Part shown: positions 17,647-26,810 of the stretch, in pieces | Position numbering within the stretch: position 1 is the stretch's first letter | Layout of the letters: each line of letters starts with the position of its first letter | NCBI GenBank assembly: GCA_016716125.1 | Contig: JADJWZ010000004.1 | Span: 195,233 to 259,232 of the forward strand | DNA from: Ignavibacteria bacterium | Lineage (GTDB): Bacteria > Bacteroidota > Ignavibacteria > Tepidaquicellales > Tepidaquicellaceae | DNA length: 64,000 nt | Direction: 5' to 3' | Made by a program: the position numbers and the translations under genes | The notes under the pieces: model-generated | Database searches by the model: none | What the model was told of the DNA's origin: nothing | The model's input: only the letters and a program-made list of their open reading frames with translations

Positions 17647-18474
17647 TTATGATTCGCTGATTTTTATATCTTTAATTTCCGAAGCATCATCGGTTTCAAA
17701 GCCATTCCGTGAAAGAAATTCCCTGCCGAGTTCCATATAGTTTAATGCTCCGGTAGATGCAGGTTCATATACAATTATTGGCTTGCCGTAACTCGGAGCT
17801 TCTCCGATCTTAACATTTCTGAATATTTTTGTGCCGAAAACTTTTTCACCGAAAAATTTTCTTAACTCGGATTCTATCTGATTTGAAAGCTTTAGTCTGG
17901 AATCAAACATTGTAAGCAGATAACCTTCAATATTCAGTTCAGGATTGAAAATGTTTTTTACGTTTTTAATTGTATTAAGGAGCTGTGACAAACCTTCGAG
18001 CGCATAATATTCGCACTGAACGGGAATAAGCAGCGAATCAGCGGCGTTCAGAGCATTGACTGTTATCAGTCCGAGCGAAGGAGGACAATCAATTATTACA
18101 TAATCAAAGTCATCCGGATTTTCATTTATAAAAATTCTTAATTTATTCTTCAGTATGCTTTCTCTCGATGGGAGGTCAACAAGTTCAAGCTCGGCTGCAA
18201 CGAGATTAATGTTCGAACAGATAATCTTTAGATTCTGAATCCGTGAATCTTTAATACATTCGGTAATATTTTTTTCTGAAATGAAAATTTCATATGTAGA
18301 GCTGCCGTCAGGAGAAGTATCAAGTCCTAAACCGGAAGTGGCATTTGCCTGAGGATCAGCGTCTATAAGCAGCACTTTCTTTCCGTAAACTGCTATCGCT
18401 GCAGATAGATTTATTGCGGTTGTAGTCTTACCTACTCCGCCTTTCTGATTTGAAATTGAAATTATTTTTGTCAA
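17647..18474 (-). CDS. parA: Chromosome-partitioning ATPase ParA (Soj)
   Basis: A 275-residue deviant-Walker ATPase that moves ParB-bound origins. The P-loop QKGGVGKTTTAINLSAAI is at ~9-26, Walker A' and DADPQANATSGLG at ~39-51, and VIIDCPPSLGLITVNAL at ~125. The start is TTG at 18474, directly before the conserved MTKIISISNQKGG; no in-frame ATG lies upstream. parB follows 22 bases downstream. Confidence 0.95.
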   Translation of the reverse strand: MTKIISISNQKGGVGKTTTAINLSAAIAVYGKKVLLIDADPQANATSGLGLDTSPDGSSTYEIFISEKNITECIKDSRIQNLKIICSNINLVAAELELVDLPSRESILKNKLRIFINENPDDFDYVIIDCPPSLGLITVNALNAADSLLIPVQCEYYALEGLSQLLNTIKNVKNIFNPELNIEGYLLTMFDSRLKLSNQIESELRKFFGEKVFGTKIFRNVKIGEAPSYGKPIIVYEPASTGALNYMELGREFLSRNGFETDDASEIKDIKISES

Positions 18475-18515
18475 ATTAATTGCGGTTAACTTAAGTGATT
18501 CCGAAATGGATTTAA

Positions 18516-19193
18516 TTACAGTTCAACTGAATCACCCGGATTTATAACAATACATTTTCTGCCTATTGATTCTATTTTTCTTTTAAAGTCATCTGCATCT
18601 GCTTTTATTACTTCAAAAGTATTATAATGCACAGGTATGACAGTTTTGGCATTCAGAAATTCAGCAGCTTTCACTGCATCGTCAATTCCCATTGTAAAAT
18701 TATCCCCGACAGGAAGACATGCAAAATCTATTTTATTAATTTCTCCTATCAGTTTCATATCATAAAACAAAGCTGTATCCCCGGCATGGAAAAAAGTTTT
18801 TCCGCCGAGATTTATGATAATGCCTGCAGGATCTCCGGCGTAAGCGCCGTCAGGTGTTGATGAAGAATGATGAGCCAGCGTTAGTTTAACTATTCCGAAC
18901 GGAAATTCAAACGATCCTCCGAGATTCATTGCGTGAGTTGAAATTCCTTTTGCTTCGAGATAATAAGATAATTCTGCAGTTGCAATTACTTTTACATTTT
19001 TATCCGAGGCGATCTCAAGCGTGTCCCCGAAATGATCCGCATGTCCGTGAGTAAGAATTATATAATCGCATTTTACCTGATCAGCATTAATATCGCATAA
19101 CGGGTTTCCTGTTATAAACGGATCTATATAAATTACTGTATCATTTTGATTTATTTCAACAAAGGAATGGCCATGGTAAATAATCTTTGACAT
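18516..19193 (-). CDS. UPF0173-family metal-dependent hydrolase (MBL fold)
   Basis: A 225-residue metallo-beta-lactamase-fold protein of the UPF0173 group. The metal-binding motif LTHGHADHFGD is at ~48-58, with further ligands in AHHSSSTPDGAYAG, FHAGDTALFYD and PVHYNTFEV. Length fits the family. The physiological substrate is unknown. It lies 41 bases upstream of parA on the same strand. Confidence 0.9.
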   Translation of the reverse strand: MSKIIYHGHSFVEINQNDTVIYIDPFITGNPLCDINADQVKCDYIILTHGHADHFGDTLEIASDKNVKVIATAELSYYLEAKGISTHAMNLGGSFEFPFGIVKLTLAHHSSSTPDGAYAGDPAGIIINLGGKTFFHAGDTALFYDMKLIGEINKIDFACLPVGDNFTMGIDDAVKAAEFLNAKTVIPVHYNTFEVIKADADDFKRKIESIGRKCIVINPGDSVEL

Positions 19194-19258
19194 CGCTGTA
19201 AATATTTTAAAAAATTTTTATAAATTACTATTTAATAGAAACTAATTCAATTTGAATT

Positions 19259-19370
19259 AAAATGCCATTGAAAGCAAATTCAATATTAATTCTGTTCTTA
19301 AGTTCTTTAAGCGGTTGGTGGATGGAGCAACACCAACCGCGGCGAAAAATGCCATTGAAAGCAAATTCAA
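19259..19370. repeat. 25-bp direct repeat flanking a perfect hairpin
   Basis: AAAATGCCATTGAAAGCAAA plus TTCAA occurs at 19259-19283 and again at 19346-19370. Between them, at 19311-19340, GCGGTTGGTG and CACCAACCGC form a perfect ten-base-pair stem with a ten-base loop. The rest of the 306-base gap between the UPF0173 gene and gltA is AT-rich and holds the gltA promoter. The layout resembles a small mobile palindrome with duplicated ends. Confidence 0.7.
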
Positions 19371-19442
19371 ATAATAATTCTTCATAATTAATAAATTTGT
19401 ATAATATTTTTTAAATAAACCTCTCACAACTCAATTCTTATC

Positions 19443-19473
19443 TTTTTACTTAAAATCAAATGGTTTATATTTG
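19443..19473 (+). promoter_or_regulatory. Candidate citrate synthase promoter (-7 TATATTTG)
   Basis: TATATTTG at 19466-19473 matches the Bacteroidota -7 consensus exactly. TTTT, one mismatch from the -33 TTTG, lies 19 bases upstream. The gltA ATG follows 26 bases after the box. Confidence 0.45.
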
Positions 19474-19499
19474 TTATTGAATAATAAAATTTATCAAAT

Positions 19500-20782
19500 A
19501 TGTCAAAATTACTGAAAGAAAAATTATCTTCACAGATACCCGCATTAAGAGAAGAAGCGAAATCCATATCAAAAAATCACGGTTCAAAAAAAATAGGTGA
19601 TGTTGCTATTGAACAGCTTTACGGCGGAATGAGAGGGATCAAAGGATTGATTTGTGATACATCTGAAGTTGGATTGCAGACCGGCCTTGTAATACGCGGA
19701 ATTCCGATTCTTGAATTAACCGAGAAATTACCGGAAGAAATTTTTTACCTGCTTTTAACAGGCAATCTGCCAAATGCAGAAGAGCTCAAAGATCTTCAGA
19801 ATGATCTAAACTCAAGAAGCGATGTCCCTGCTTACGTTTGGGATGTTTTAAATGCTATGCCCGAAGATTCACACCCAATGGCAATGTTCAGCACAGCAAT
19901 AAACTGTATGGAAAAGGAATCCGAATTCAGAACTGCCTACAACAAAGGGATCAGCAAAGACAAGATTTGGGAACCGATGTATGAAGATTGCCTAAATATA
20001 ATTGCAAGAGTGCCGCAGATCGCTGCCTTTATCTACAGAAAAAAATTTAAAAAGGTGATATGATACCGCCGGATCACAATCTTGACTGGGCGGGAAATTT
20101 CGCAAAGATGCTCGGCATTGAAGATAAAGAAGGAACATTTGCAGAATTATTGAGACTTTATCTTGTACTTCACTCGGATCATGAAGGCGGAAATGTCAGC
20201 GCATTTACATGTCTCGTTATTTCATCTGCGTTGTCAGATGCATATTACTCAATTGCCGGAGCGCTAAACGGCTTGGCAGGACCGTTACACGGGCTAGCTA
20301 ATCAGAACTGTCTTAGATTTATTATGAAAATGAAAGAAGATATAGGACATTCACCTACTGATGATGAAGTGAGAAAATATTGTAAGAATTTACTTGACAG
20401 CGGCGGTCTGGTAGTCGGATACGGTCACGCTGTTTTGAGAATTACCGATCCGAGATTTACAGCTTTTCATGATTTCGGTAAAAAGCATTTTCCTGATGAC
20501 GAAATTTTCAAAATGGTAGCTCAGCTTTTTGAGATAGTTCCGGATCTTCTTATGGAACAAGGCAAAGCAAAAGATCCATGGCCTAATGTTGATGCAGTTA
20601 GCGGATCGACTTTGTATCATTACGGATTAACAGAATATGATTTTTATACTGTGCTCTTCGGCGTTTCCAGGATCCTCGGATTTTCGTCTCAGATGATAGT
20701 CGCGAGAGCAATGGGTTCTTCGCTGATCAGACCAAAATCCGTTACTACCGATTGGCTTAAAAAAGAAATAGCAAAAGGTTAA
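19500..20782 (+). pseudogene. gltA: Citrate synthase, split by a one-base deletion
   Basis: Condenses acetyl-CoA and oxaloacetate to citrate. The N-terminal part (19500-20063, 187 residues) holds GGMRGIKGLICDTSEV and GIPILELTEKLPEE. It then ends abnormally after FIYRKKFKK. The catalytic part continues in the next frame (20060-20782, 240 residues). It carries HSDHEGGNVSAFTCLVISSA, the substrate-binding LAGPLHGLANQ, VVGYGHAVLRITDPR with the catalytic His, and the C-terminal VSRILGFSSQM. One added A in TTT-A5-GG (about 20048-20052) restores IYRKKFKKGDMIPPDHNLDW. The closest relatives are the long citrate synthases seen in FCB bacteria. Because this enzyme is central, sequencing error is the likelier cause. 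Confidence 0.92.
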
Positions 20783-20797
20783 AAAATACTTAATTTT

Positions 20798-20819
20798 GGG
20801 GCTGGAAAATTTCAGCCCC
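20798..20819. terminator. Bidirectional terminator between gltA and surE
   Basis: GGGGCTG and CAGCCCC pair around GAAAATTT, with A-rich sequence to the left and TTATAATTTT to the right. It sits between two converging genes. Confidence 0.75.
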
Positions 20820-21590
20820 TTATAATTTTAATTTCCAGTCTTTCAAATCTTCCAGCATTTTATGATCAGTAAGATCATACTGAATCGGAGTAACAGTAAT
20901 ATAATCTTCTTCCATTGCTTTCTGATCAAATTCAATTGACTTATCGAGACTTGCCATCTTTCCCGTCAGCCAGAAATATTCTCTTTTATTCGGATCAATT
21001 CGCGAGTCATAATAATCATCCCAGTAAGATTTTCCCTGCTTGGTTACGAGAACTCCTTTAATTTTACCGGCAGGCTTTGCGGGAATGTTGACATTCAGTA
21101 GAGTACCTTTAGGAAGTCCTTTCTTCAAAACCATTTTTGAAATTACGGAAGCAAATTTTGCCGCGACGGAAAAATCCCTGTCAGTAAAACTTGCAAGTGA
21201 AAATGCGATCGAAGGAATACCGAGTATAGTTCCTTCAGTCGCTGCTGATACCGTTCCAGAATAAATAATGTTTATCGCTGTATTAGCCCCGTGATTTATT
21301 CCGGATAAAAGCAGATCTATTTTTTTTCCTTTAAGAAGATTTCTTATGGCAAGTTTTACAGAATCCGCTGGTGAACCTTCCACAGCATATCCGTAAAAAT
21401 TTTTATCTATCAGATTTTTATTTACTCTTATCGGATTTGAAACAGTAATCGAATGTCCTACTGCGCTCTGCTGCGTATTCGGCGCAACGACAATAACGTC
21501 AGCAAACTTTCTGATCTCTCTCCAGAGAGCTTTGATACCTTCGGATTCAATACCGTCATCATTGGAAATAAGGACTGTTGGTTTTTTCAT
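20820..21590 (-). CDS. surE: 5'/3'-nucleotidase SurE
   Basis: A 256-residue metal-dependent nucleotidase that dephosphorylates nucleoside monophosphates. The N-terminal ISNDDGIESEGIKAL has the metal-binding DD pair. APNTQQSAVGHSITVSNPI and the LLSGINHGANTAINIIYSGT motif are also present, as is a C-terminal D-rich region. Length fits the family. Its start overlaps the obgE stop (ATGA), so the two are coupled. Confidence 0.95.
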   Translation of the reverse strand: MKKPTVLISNDDGIESEGIKALWREIRKFADVIVVAPNTQQSAVGHSITVSNPIRVNKNLIDKNFYGYAVEGSPADSVKLAIRNLLKGKKIDLLLSGINHGANTAINIIYSGTVSAATEGTILGIPSIAFSLASFTDRDFSVAAKFASVISKMVLKKGLPKGTLLNVNIPAKPAGKIKGVLVTKQGKSYWDDYYDSRIDPNKREYFWLTGKMASLDKSIEFDQKAMEEDYITVTPIQYDLTDHKMLEDLKDWKLKL

Positions 21591-22645
21591 TTATACTTTT
21601 CCTGTTTATTAATTTTTTCTCTTTTTATTAATTCCGCCTCTTCCCTTAATACGCTTATCTTACTCCACATTAGGTCTTTGAGCTCTTCAATGTTTTCATC
21701 AGTAAAAGAAGAGATAAGGATTTTCTCTTCCTTTGTTTTTAATTTTACAAGTTTCTTTCTTAATTCTTCCGTAATTGAATCAACTTTTGTAAAGCAGATA
21801 ATTCTCGGTTTATCAGTAAGATCCGCTTCGAAATTTTTCAGCTCTTTCATAAGGACAGTATAATCTACCAATAGATCTTTTTTCAGTTTTGCTTTTTCGA
21901 GTTTGGTCGAGTCGAGAAGTATCAGAAGAATTCCAGTTCGTTCGATATGTCTGAGGAACTGAATGCCGAGACCTTTGCCGTCGGAAGCTCCTTCTATAAT
22001 ACCGGGAATATCAGCAACTACAAAAGAGTCGTATTCCTTATACCTCACTATACCGAGGTTTGGAACAAGAGTAGTGAACGGATAGTCAGCTACCTTTGGA
22101 CGCGCGGCTGAGATTTTTGAAATGAGCGTGGACTTGCCTGCGTTTGGAAATCCCACAAGACCTACATCTGCTATTAGTTTTAATTCTATTATGATATTTT
22201 TCTCTTCACCCGGCTCGCCGTCCTGCGCCATTCTCGGAGCGCGGTTTGTCGAAGTCTTGAAATGATTATTTCCTTTACCGCCTTTTCCTCCTTTTAATAA
22301 AATTACTTCATCTTCATTTTCCAGAAGTTCAGCAAGCTCTTCACCTGTATCGGCGTCTTTTACTATACTTCCGCACGGAACAAGTATAACTTCATCCTCA
22401 CCGTGCTTTCCGGTCTTTAATCCGCCCTGTCCGTGCTCTCCCCGCTTAGCTCTAATATGCGCTTTGTATCTGAAGTCAATTAACGTAGAAAGCTGTGAAG
22501 TGGCTTTGAATACAATATCACCTCCTTTTCCTCCGTCTCCGCCGTTTGGTCCTCCTTTGGGTACATATTTTTCCCGTCTGAAACTTACGCAGCCGTTACC
22601 TCCGTCTCCGGATTTTATATATATCTTCGCTCTGTCTAAAAACAA
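21587..22645 (-). CDS. obgE: Ribosome-assembly GTPase Obg
   Basis: A 352-residue GTPase that acts in late 50S assembly and growth control. The N-terminal glycine-rich Obg fold covers residues ~1-158 (IKSGDGGNGCVSFRREKYVP, then GPNGGDGGKGGD). The G domain follows with GFPNAGKSTLI (G1), DIPGIIEGASDGKG (G3) and FTKVD (G4). The start is a TTG at 22645 preceded by GGGAG about six bases upstream. It lies two bases downstream of a conserved unknown gene. Confidence 0.96.
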   Translation of the reverse strand: MFLDRAKIYIKSGDGGNGCVSFRREKYVPKGGPNGGDGGKGGDIVFKATSQLSTLIDFRYKAHIRAKRGEHGQGGLKTGKHGEDEVILVPCGSIVKDADTGEELAELLENEDEVILLKGGKGGKGNNHFKTSTNRAPRMAQDGEPGEEKNIIIELKLIADVGLVGFPNAGKSTLISKISAARPKVADYPFTTLVPNLGIVRYKEYDSFVVADIPGIIEGASDGKGLGIQFLRHIERTGILLILLDSTKLEKAKLKKDLLVDYTVLMKELKNFEADLTDKPRIICFTKVDSITEELRKKLVKLKTKEEKILISSFTDENIEELKDLMWSKISVLREEAELIKREKINKQEKYK

Positions 22646-22647
22646 GT

Positions 22648-23991
22648 TTACTCCCTTTCGTGAAAGTGTTCATTAAGTACATCCACAAATTTGAGTACAT
22701 CTTTGTGATAAATATCCACTTTGTTATTTTTGAAAATTTCCTTCAGATGATTAAACGCTTCGAACCATGTCTTATATGTATTCAGCTTTTCAAAAGATCT
22801 CTGACGATAAATTATATTGGAATCATATACCCTGTTTAAAATTGAATCAAGCTCTTTCTCACTGAATAATTCTTTGAAGTCAATGTTTTTGTGTTTAATT
22901 GATTCTTTTGAATCTGTTAGTTTATCCGTATTAGCATTCGTCTGTTCCGTAATAGTTAAAGTTTTATCATCAGATTTATAATTATCGCTTTCAGATTTTT
23001 CTTCAGTTATGGGTTTTTCAGCCGGAGTATTTTTGACCGTCTTCTGAGTATCTATTTTTCTTTTAATTATAAATCCCTCTGATACTGATGTTTCCTCTTT
23101 CTTATGACGCTTCGTCTCATCAACATTCTGTCTATCCTTATTGCCAATATCCGTTTCTTTTACATCTTTATTTTCTTCAGTGATATTTTTTCTTAGAGTC
23201 GGTTCTTCGGGTTTTACAACTTCAGGTTTTGCAACTTCAGGTTTTACAACTTCAGGTTTTACAACTTCGGGTTTTACATTCTCTTTAATTTCCGGCTTTG
23301 GAGTTTCTGCAGGAATATTTTCGTCAGCTGATAATTTACCCGTAAGGACTTTTATAATATCTTTCAGCTGAACATTATCTTCATCGCCTGTATCTTTAAG
23401 AACATTGAACTTTGAAATCAGATCGGGATAATTTTTATCAGCCAGAAATATTTTGATAAATGAAAACGGTACCGCTGAATCAAGATTGTAACTGTCTTCT
23501 TTAAAATCATTAATGATGAATAACTGAAGGAATACATTTTTTATTTTCTGACCAGTAATGTCGACAGTAAGTTTTTTATGGATCGCCAGATTGGTTCTGT
23601 CGATAATATTCTCGATCTCCGCTTTAGTAATAAATATCATTGAGTTATCATTTATAAAATCCGAGACAGCTTCAGTATAATATTTATAAAACGGGAAAAG
23701 ATTTAATTTTTTAAGAATCTCTGACGGTGATCTTGATTCGAAATTATTAAAAAGAAAGTTTATCAATGTCCATTTGGGACGAAGCGCGTAATTGAAATAC
23801 AGTTTGTTGGACTTGACGACCATTGAAGAAATATCTTCAGAAGTGGTTTCATCTGTCAGATAAAACAACAGATAGTTTTTTGTAAAATCCGATACGTCGC
23901 TTTTACTGATTAATTCTTTTGAAATGACCCCGGTAAATTTAAGCCGGTCAGATTCTTTCTTAATTTTTTTCTCTACAAACTCCTGAAACAT
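22648..23991 (-). CDS. Conserved unknown protein with a KPEVV repeat linker
   Basis: I do not recognise this 447-residue protein. Residues ~1-205 look like a helical globular domain without membrane segments. Residues ~215-260 are Pro/Glu/Lys/Val-rich with four to five copies of KPEVV/KPEVA. Residues ~260-350 are charged and low-complexity. The last ~75 residues are a second helical domain (DSILNRVYDSNIIYRQRSFE and onward). No enzyme motif was found. It is separated from obgE by only two bases, so they are surely co-transcribed. A scaffold or adaptor role is only a guess. Confidence 0.75.
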   Translation of the reverse strand: MFQEFVEKKIKKESDRLKFTGVISKELISKSDVSDFTKNYLLFYLTDETTSEDISSMVVKSNKLYFNYALRPKWTLINFLFNNFESRSPSEILKKLNLFPFYKYYTEAVSDFINDNSMIFITKAEIENIIDRTNLAIHKKLTVDITGQKIKNVFLQLFIINDFKEDSYNLDSAVPFSFIKIFLADKNYPDLISKFNVLKDTGDEDNVQLKDIIKVLTGKLSADENIPAETPKPEIKENVKPEVVKPEVVKPEVAKPEVVKPEEPTLRKNITEENKDVKETDIGNKDRQNVDETKRHKKEETSVSEGFIIKRKIDTQKTVKNTPAEKPITEEKSESDNYKSDDKTLTITEQTNANTDKLTDSKESIKHKNIDFKELFSEKELDSILNRVYDSNIIYRQRSFEKLNTYKTWFEAFNHLKEIFKNNKVDIYHKDVLKFVDVLNEHFHERE

Positions 23992-24090
23992 TGATCGTTT
24001 AAATTGGCTTTTTGGAATTTAGCTTATTTTCGTTTTTATTTAAATGTATTTATTCGAAGTATTGAATATTGAAGGCATTGACATAGCGCA

Positions 24091-24120
24091 TAAAAAATCC
24101 GGCTGATAATTAAGCCGGAT
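24091..24120 (-). terminator. Intrinsic terminator after the T9SS surface protein gene
   Basis: On the minus strand ATCCGGCT and AGCCGGAT pair around an eight-base loop, followed by TTTTTTA. It lies about 30 bases past the stop of the gene ending at 24152. Confidence 0.85.
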
Positions 24121-24151
24121 CTTGATGTTATTAAAATTATAAAGATTGAAA

Positions 24152-26407
24152 TTATTTCAAAAGGATCATTTTTTTTATATCAACATAATTTCCTGACTCT
24201 AATTTATAAAAATATACTCCGCTTGGGAATTTACTTCCATTAAAATACACCGAATGCATACCTGCGTCTTTAACTTCATTGACGAGTACATCAGATTCAT
24301 TTCCAAGCACATCATATATTTTAATTTTTACGTGACCTGAATTCGGAATCCTGTATCTGATCAGAGTAAGCGGGTTAAAAGGATTCGGATGATTATTATA
24401 AAGTTTAAATTCAGTTTCGGAATGTTCATCAGATTTTACTTTGCCGGATTCAATATGTGGGATGTCTGTCAATCCTGAATTGCCCGTAGTTTTCAGAATA
24501 AATCTGACAGTTCTGTTTTCTCTGATAATATTTTTAAATGAAAAATCAGTGTAGTTAAGACTGTCTATGGGAATTTTTTTTTCGTCTTCCTTTAAAATAA
24601 ATTCAGTAATGTCACCGAGAATATTATGCAAAGCTTTTTCCGGCTGAAGCTCCTGCACTTTAACTTTGCCGGTATTTTTTGTAATTAAGATTTGATTTAT
24701 TGAAATGTCCTGAGATAGAACAATGGTCAAGTATTGATCATATGGATCAGGAAGTTTTATGCAAATTACATTTTCATTATCTCTGCTGAAAAATTCAATT
24801 TCAGATCTTTCGGAGAGAATAATTTTCCCTGCCGGCTTATCTTTATTTACGGGAATAATCGGAATCAGTATCAGGTAAAGATTATTCCCTGCCAGTTCAG
24901 TAGTAACGGAGAGTTTATCATTTTTTTTCAGAGCTGCAAAATTGTCATCATGATCTTGTAATTCATCTGACAGATCGAGATTGTCATTTAAAGTAACTGA
25001 AGATTTTTGAAAGCCGTCATCGTATGAAATTATTTCGCCTTCATTAGTAACCGCTATTTTATATTCAGACGCAGTCTCAGCCTGAAACAATCTGACTTCA
25101 TCAAATTCAGATGCATCATTCCCGTTTTCTCTCAGAGTAAATTCAATACGGTCAGATTCCGGAAGCATCGGATTCATAAGCATATAATTATCTCTGATAG
25201 TTTTTCCGTAGAAATATTTTGATGAAGGTAAAACGGAGTTGTCCGTAATATTGCCTGTTATTGAATCAATGAAATCAGTAACGGGACACTGAGTATTTTG
25301 CTGAGTATAATAAATTCTGATTCTTTTCCATTCGGAATAACCGACAGCGTTAAAAGCTCTGCAATAGACTTCATATTGCGGAGCAAGATCTGAATTTTTG
25401 GAATACAATAATTTATCTGACGGCGAATGCCAGTTGACCAGAGCGACGTTTCCATACGGTGTAATACTGAACGCATTATTCACATCATTGGAATCTTTCC
25501 ATTCATAAGACAATTCATTTCCCGAAAACATATTGCATCTGATAATGCCGGTGCTGTTAAGCGGAGTCAACGGAACGGGAAACTGAGTAAGATTCAAGAT
25601 CACAGGTTTCTTAATCCACTTATAAACGACAGCAGCTTCATTTATCCGGCAGGGAACCCATCCGATATACTGACCTGCAATGTCAAAGAGATCATACACA
25701 AAAGTCGAAAATTTGATTTCAGAATTTGTCATATATTCGATAAATGAGCTTCTGATTTGATAATTTGGCAATGCGCCGTTATATCCAAGCGTATGTGATT
25801 CCTGAATTACCGGTATAGAGTCATTAAGATTGAAATTTCCATTAAGTATAAATGACACCTTATATTGTTTAGTGACATAATTTCCGCTAGACACAGCAGA
25901 GCATGGATTGCGTCTGAAGAAAGTGGCGATGCCCTGATTCATAAGCCCGGCGTTTCCGTTTGTAAGAGCTGAAAAGTTGCATGAGCTGCCGCTTTTATAT
26001 GAAATGATGTAGCTGTTTTGCTTGAATACAGCCCCGTACCCGTTATATCTCACTGCATGAATTCTGATAATTGCAGGTTCATTAAAACAAAGGAGAGTGA
26101 AGTTCTGAATATTTATATGTCTGAGTACAGTCTCCCTTGCAACAGCAATCCCCTGTCCGAGTTCAAGAACTACTCCGCGCTGTTCAATAAATATTGTGTA
26201 AACAATTGTGTCAATGTCACCCGGATGATGTGACTCTATGCTGAATTCGCACACGATGGAAGAATTCGGATAGATCAGAAAAGATGGATCATCGGGACAC
26301 ATGGAAGGATGCTGAATAGTTATTAGATAACTAAAAGCATTTTTCTGAATTGCCATAAATAGCATTAAAGCAATAACCGCTGTCATAAGTATCTTTTTCA
26401 TAGTCAT
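24152..26407 (-). CDS. Large secreted protein with T9SS C-terminal sorting domain
   Basis: A 751-residue exported protein of unknown function. A signal peptide covers ~1-27 (MTMKKILMTAVIALMLFMAI). The middle ~600 residues are beta-rich without a recognised enzyme motif, with scattered Cys. The last ~85 residues carry a sorting domain (FKLYNNHPNPFNPLTLIRYR, then KFPSGVYFYKLESGNYV). So it is predicted to go through T9SS to the surface or medium. It is transcribed alone. The region 26408-26810 upstream holds its promoter, but I could not pick a clear box. Confidence 0.82.
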   Translation of the reverse strand: MTMKKILMTAVIALMLFMAIQKNAFSYLITIQHPSMCPDDPSFLIYPNSSIVCEFSIESHHPGDIDTIVYTIFIEQRGVVLELGQGIAVARETVLRHINIQNFTLLCFNEPAIIRIHAVRYNGYGAVFKQNSYIISYKSGSSCNFSALTNGNAGLMNQGIATFFRRNPCSAVSSGNYVTKQYKVSFILNGNFNLNDSIPVIQESHTLGYNGALPNYQIRSSFIEYMTNSEIKFSTFVYDLFDIAGQYIGWVPCRINEAAVVYKWIKKPVILNLTQFPVPLTPLNSTGIIRCNMFSGNELSYEWKDSNDVNNAFSITPYGNVALVNWHSPSDKLLYSKNSDLAPQYEVYCRAFNAVGYSEWKRIRIYYTQQNTQCPVTDFIDSITGNITDNSVLPSSKYFYGKTIRDNYMLMNPMLPESDRIEFTLRENGNDASEFDEVRLFQAETASEYKIAVTNEGEIISYDDGFQKSSVTLNDNLDLSDELQDHDDNFAALKKNDKLSVTTELAGNNLYLILIPIIPVNKDKPAGKIILSERSEIEFFSRDNENVICIKLPDPYDQYLTIVLSQDISINQILITKNTGKVKVQELQPEKALHNILGDITEFILKEDEKKIPIDSLNYTDFSFKNIIRENRTVRFILKTTGNSGLTDIPHIESGKVKSDEHSETEFKLYNNHPNPFNPLTLIRYRIPNSGHVKIKIYDVLGNESDVLVNEVKDAGMHSVYFNGSKFPSGVYFYKLESGNYVDIKKMILLK

Positions 26408-26810
26408 AAGTTTTAAAGTTTATAAAATCGTATCAAATGTTTCGAATCAGTTCTGAAGTCAAATAATAGTCTAAAGGAAAATAACAGATATAGCTTTAAA
26501 GATTCATATTAATATTAAATACAAATACTCAGGTAAACTGAAGACATAAACCCCAAATATCACAAAAGTATTGAGAGTAAGAATTTCAAACTTCCGGTGT
26601 AAATAATTTTTTACTAACTGTAAACCTCCTTTCTTTTAAAATCATTTAAAGTTTTTAAATAATCTCAGTCAAAAATATTGGTTGAAAACGGTTAAGTCAA
26701 ATTGTAAAAAGCAGGTTTTGTGAGAAAAAATATTAGGGATATAAAAATATTTGTGTGAAGGAGCTAGAATTCATTTTAGAATAGATTTGGTAAGATGAGG
26801 TTAAATCAGT
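26408..26810. other. 403-base intergenic gap, no gene seen
   Basis: AT-rich gap between the start of the T9SS protein gene and the end of kmo. No coding frame or good terminator was seen. A GAAAGGAGG sequence on the minus strand near 26625-26633 matches a Shine-Dalgarno perfectly but has no suitable start codon after it. Confidence 0.5.

Noticed and set aside
19311..19340. Terminator for the UPF0173 or gltA gene
   Set aside because: The hairpin lies upstream of both genes and lacks a T-tract.
20046..20056. Programmed -1 frameshift in gltA
   Set aside because: T-AAA-AAG has only a weak P-site slip (AAA to TAA), and no downstream stimulator was seen.
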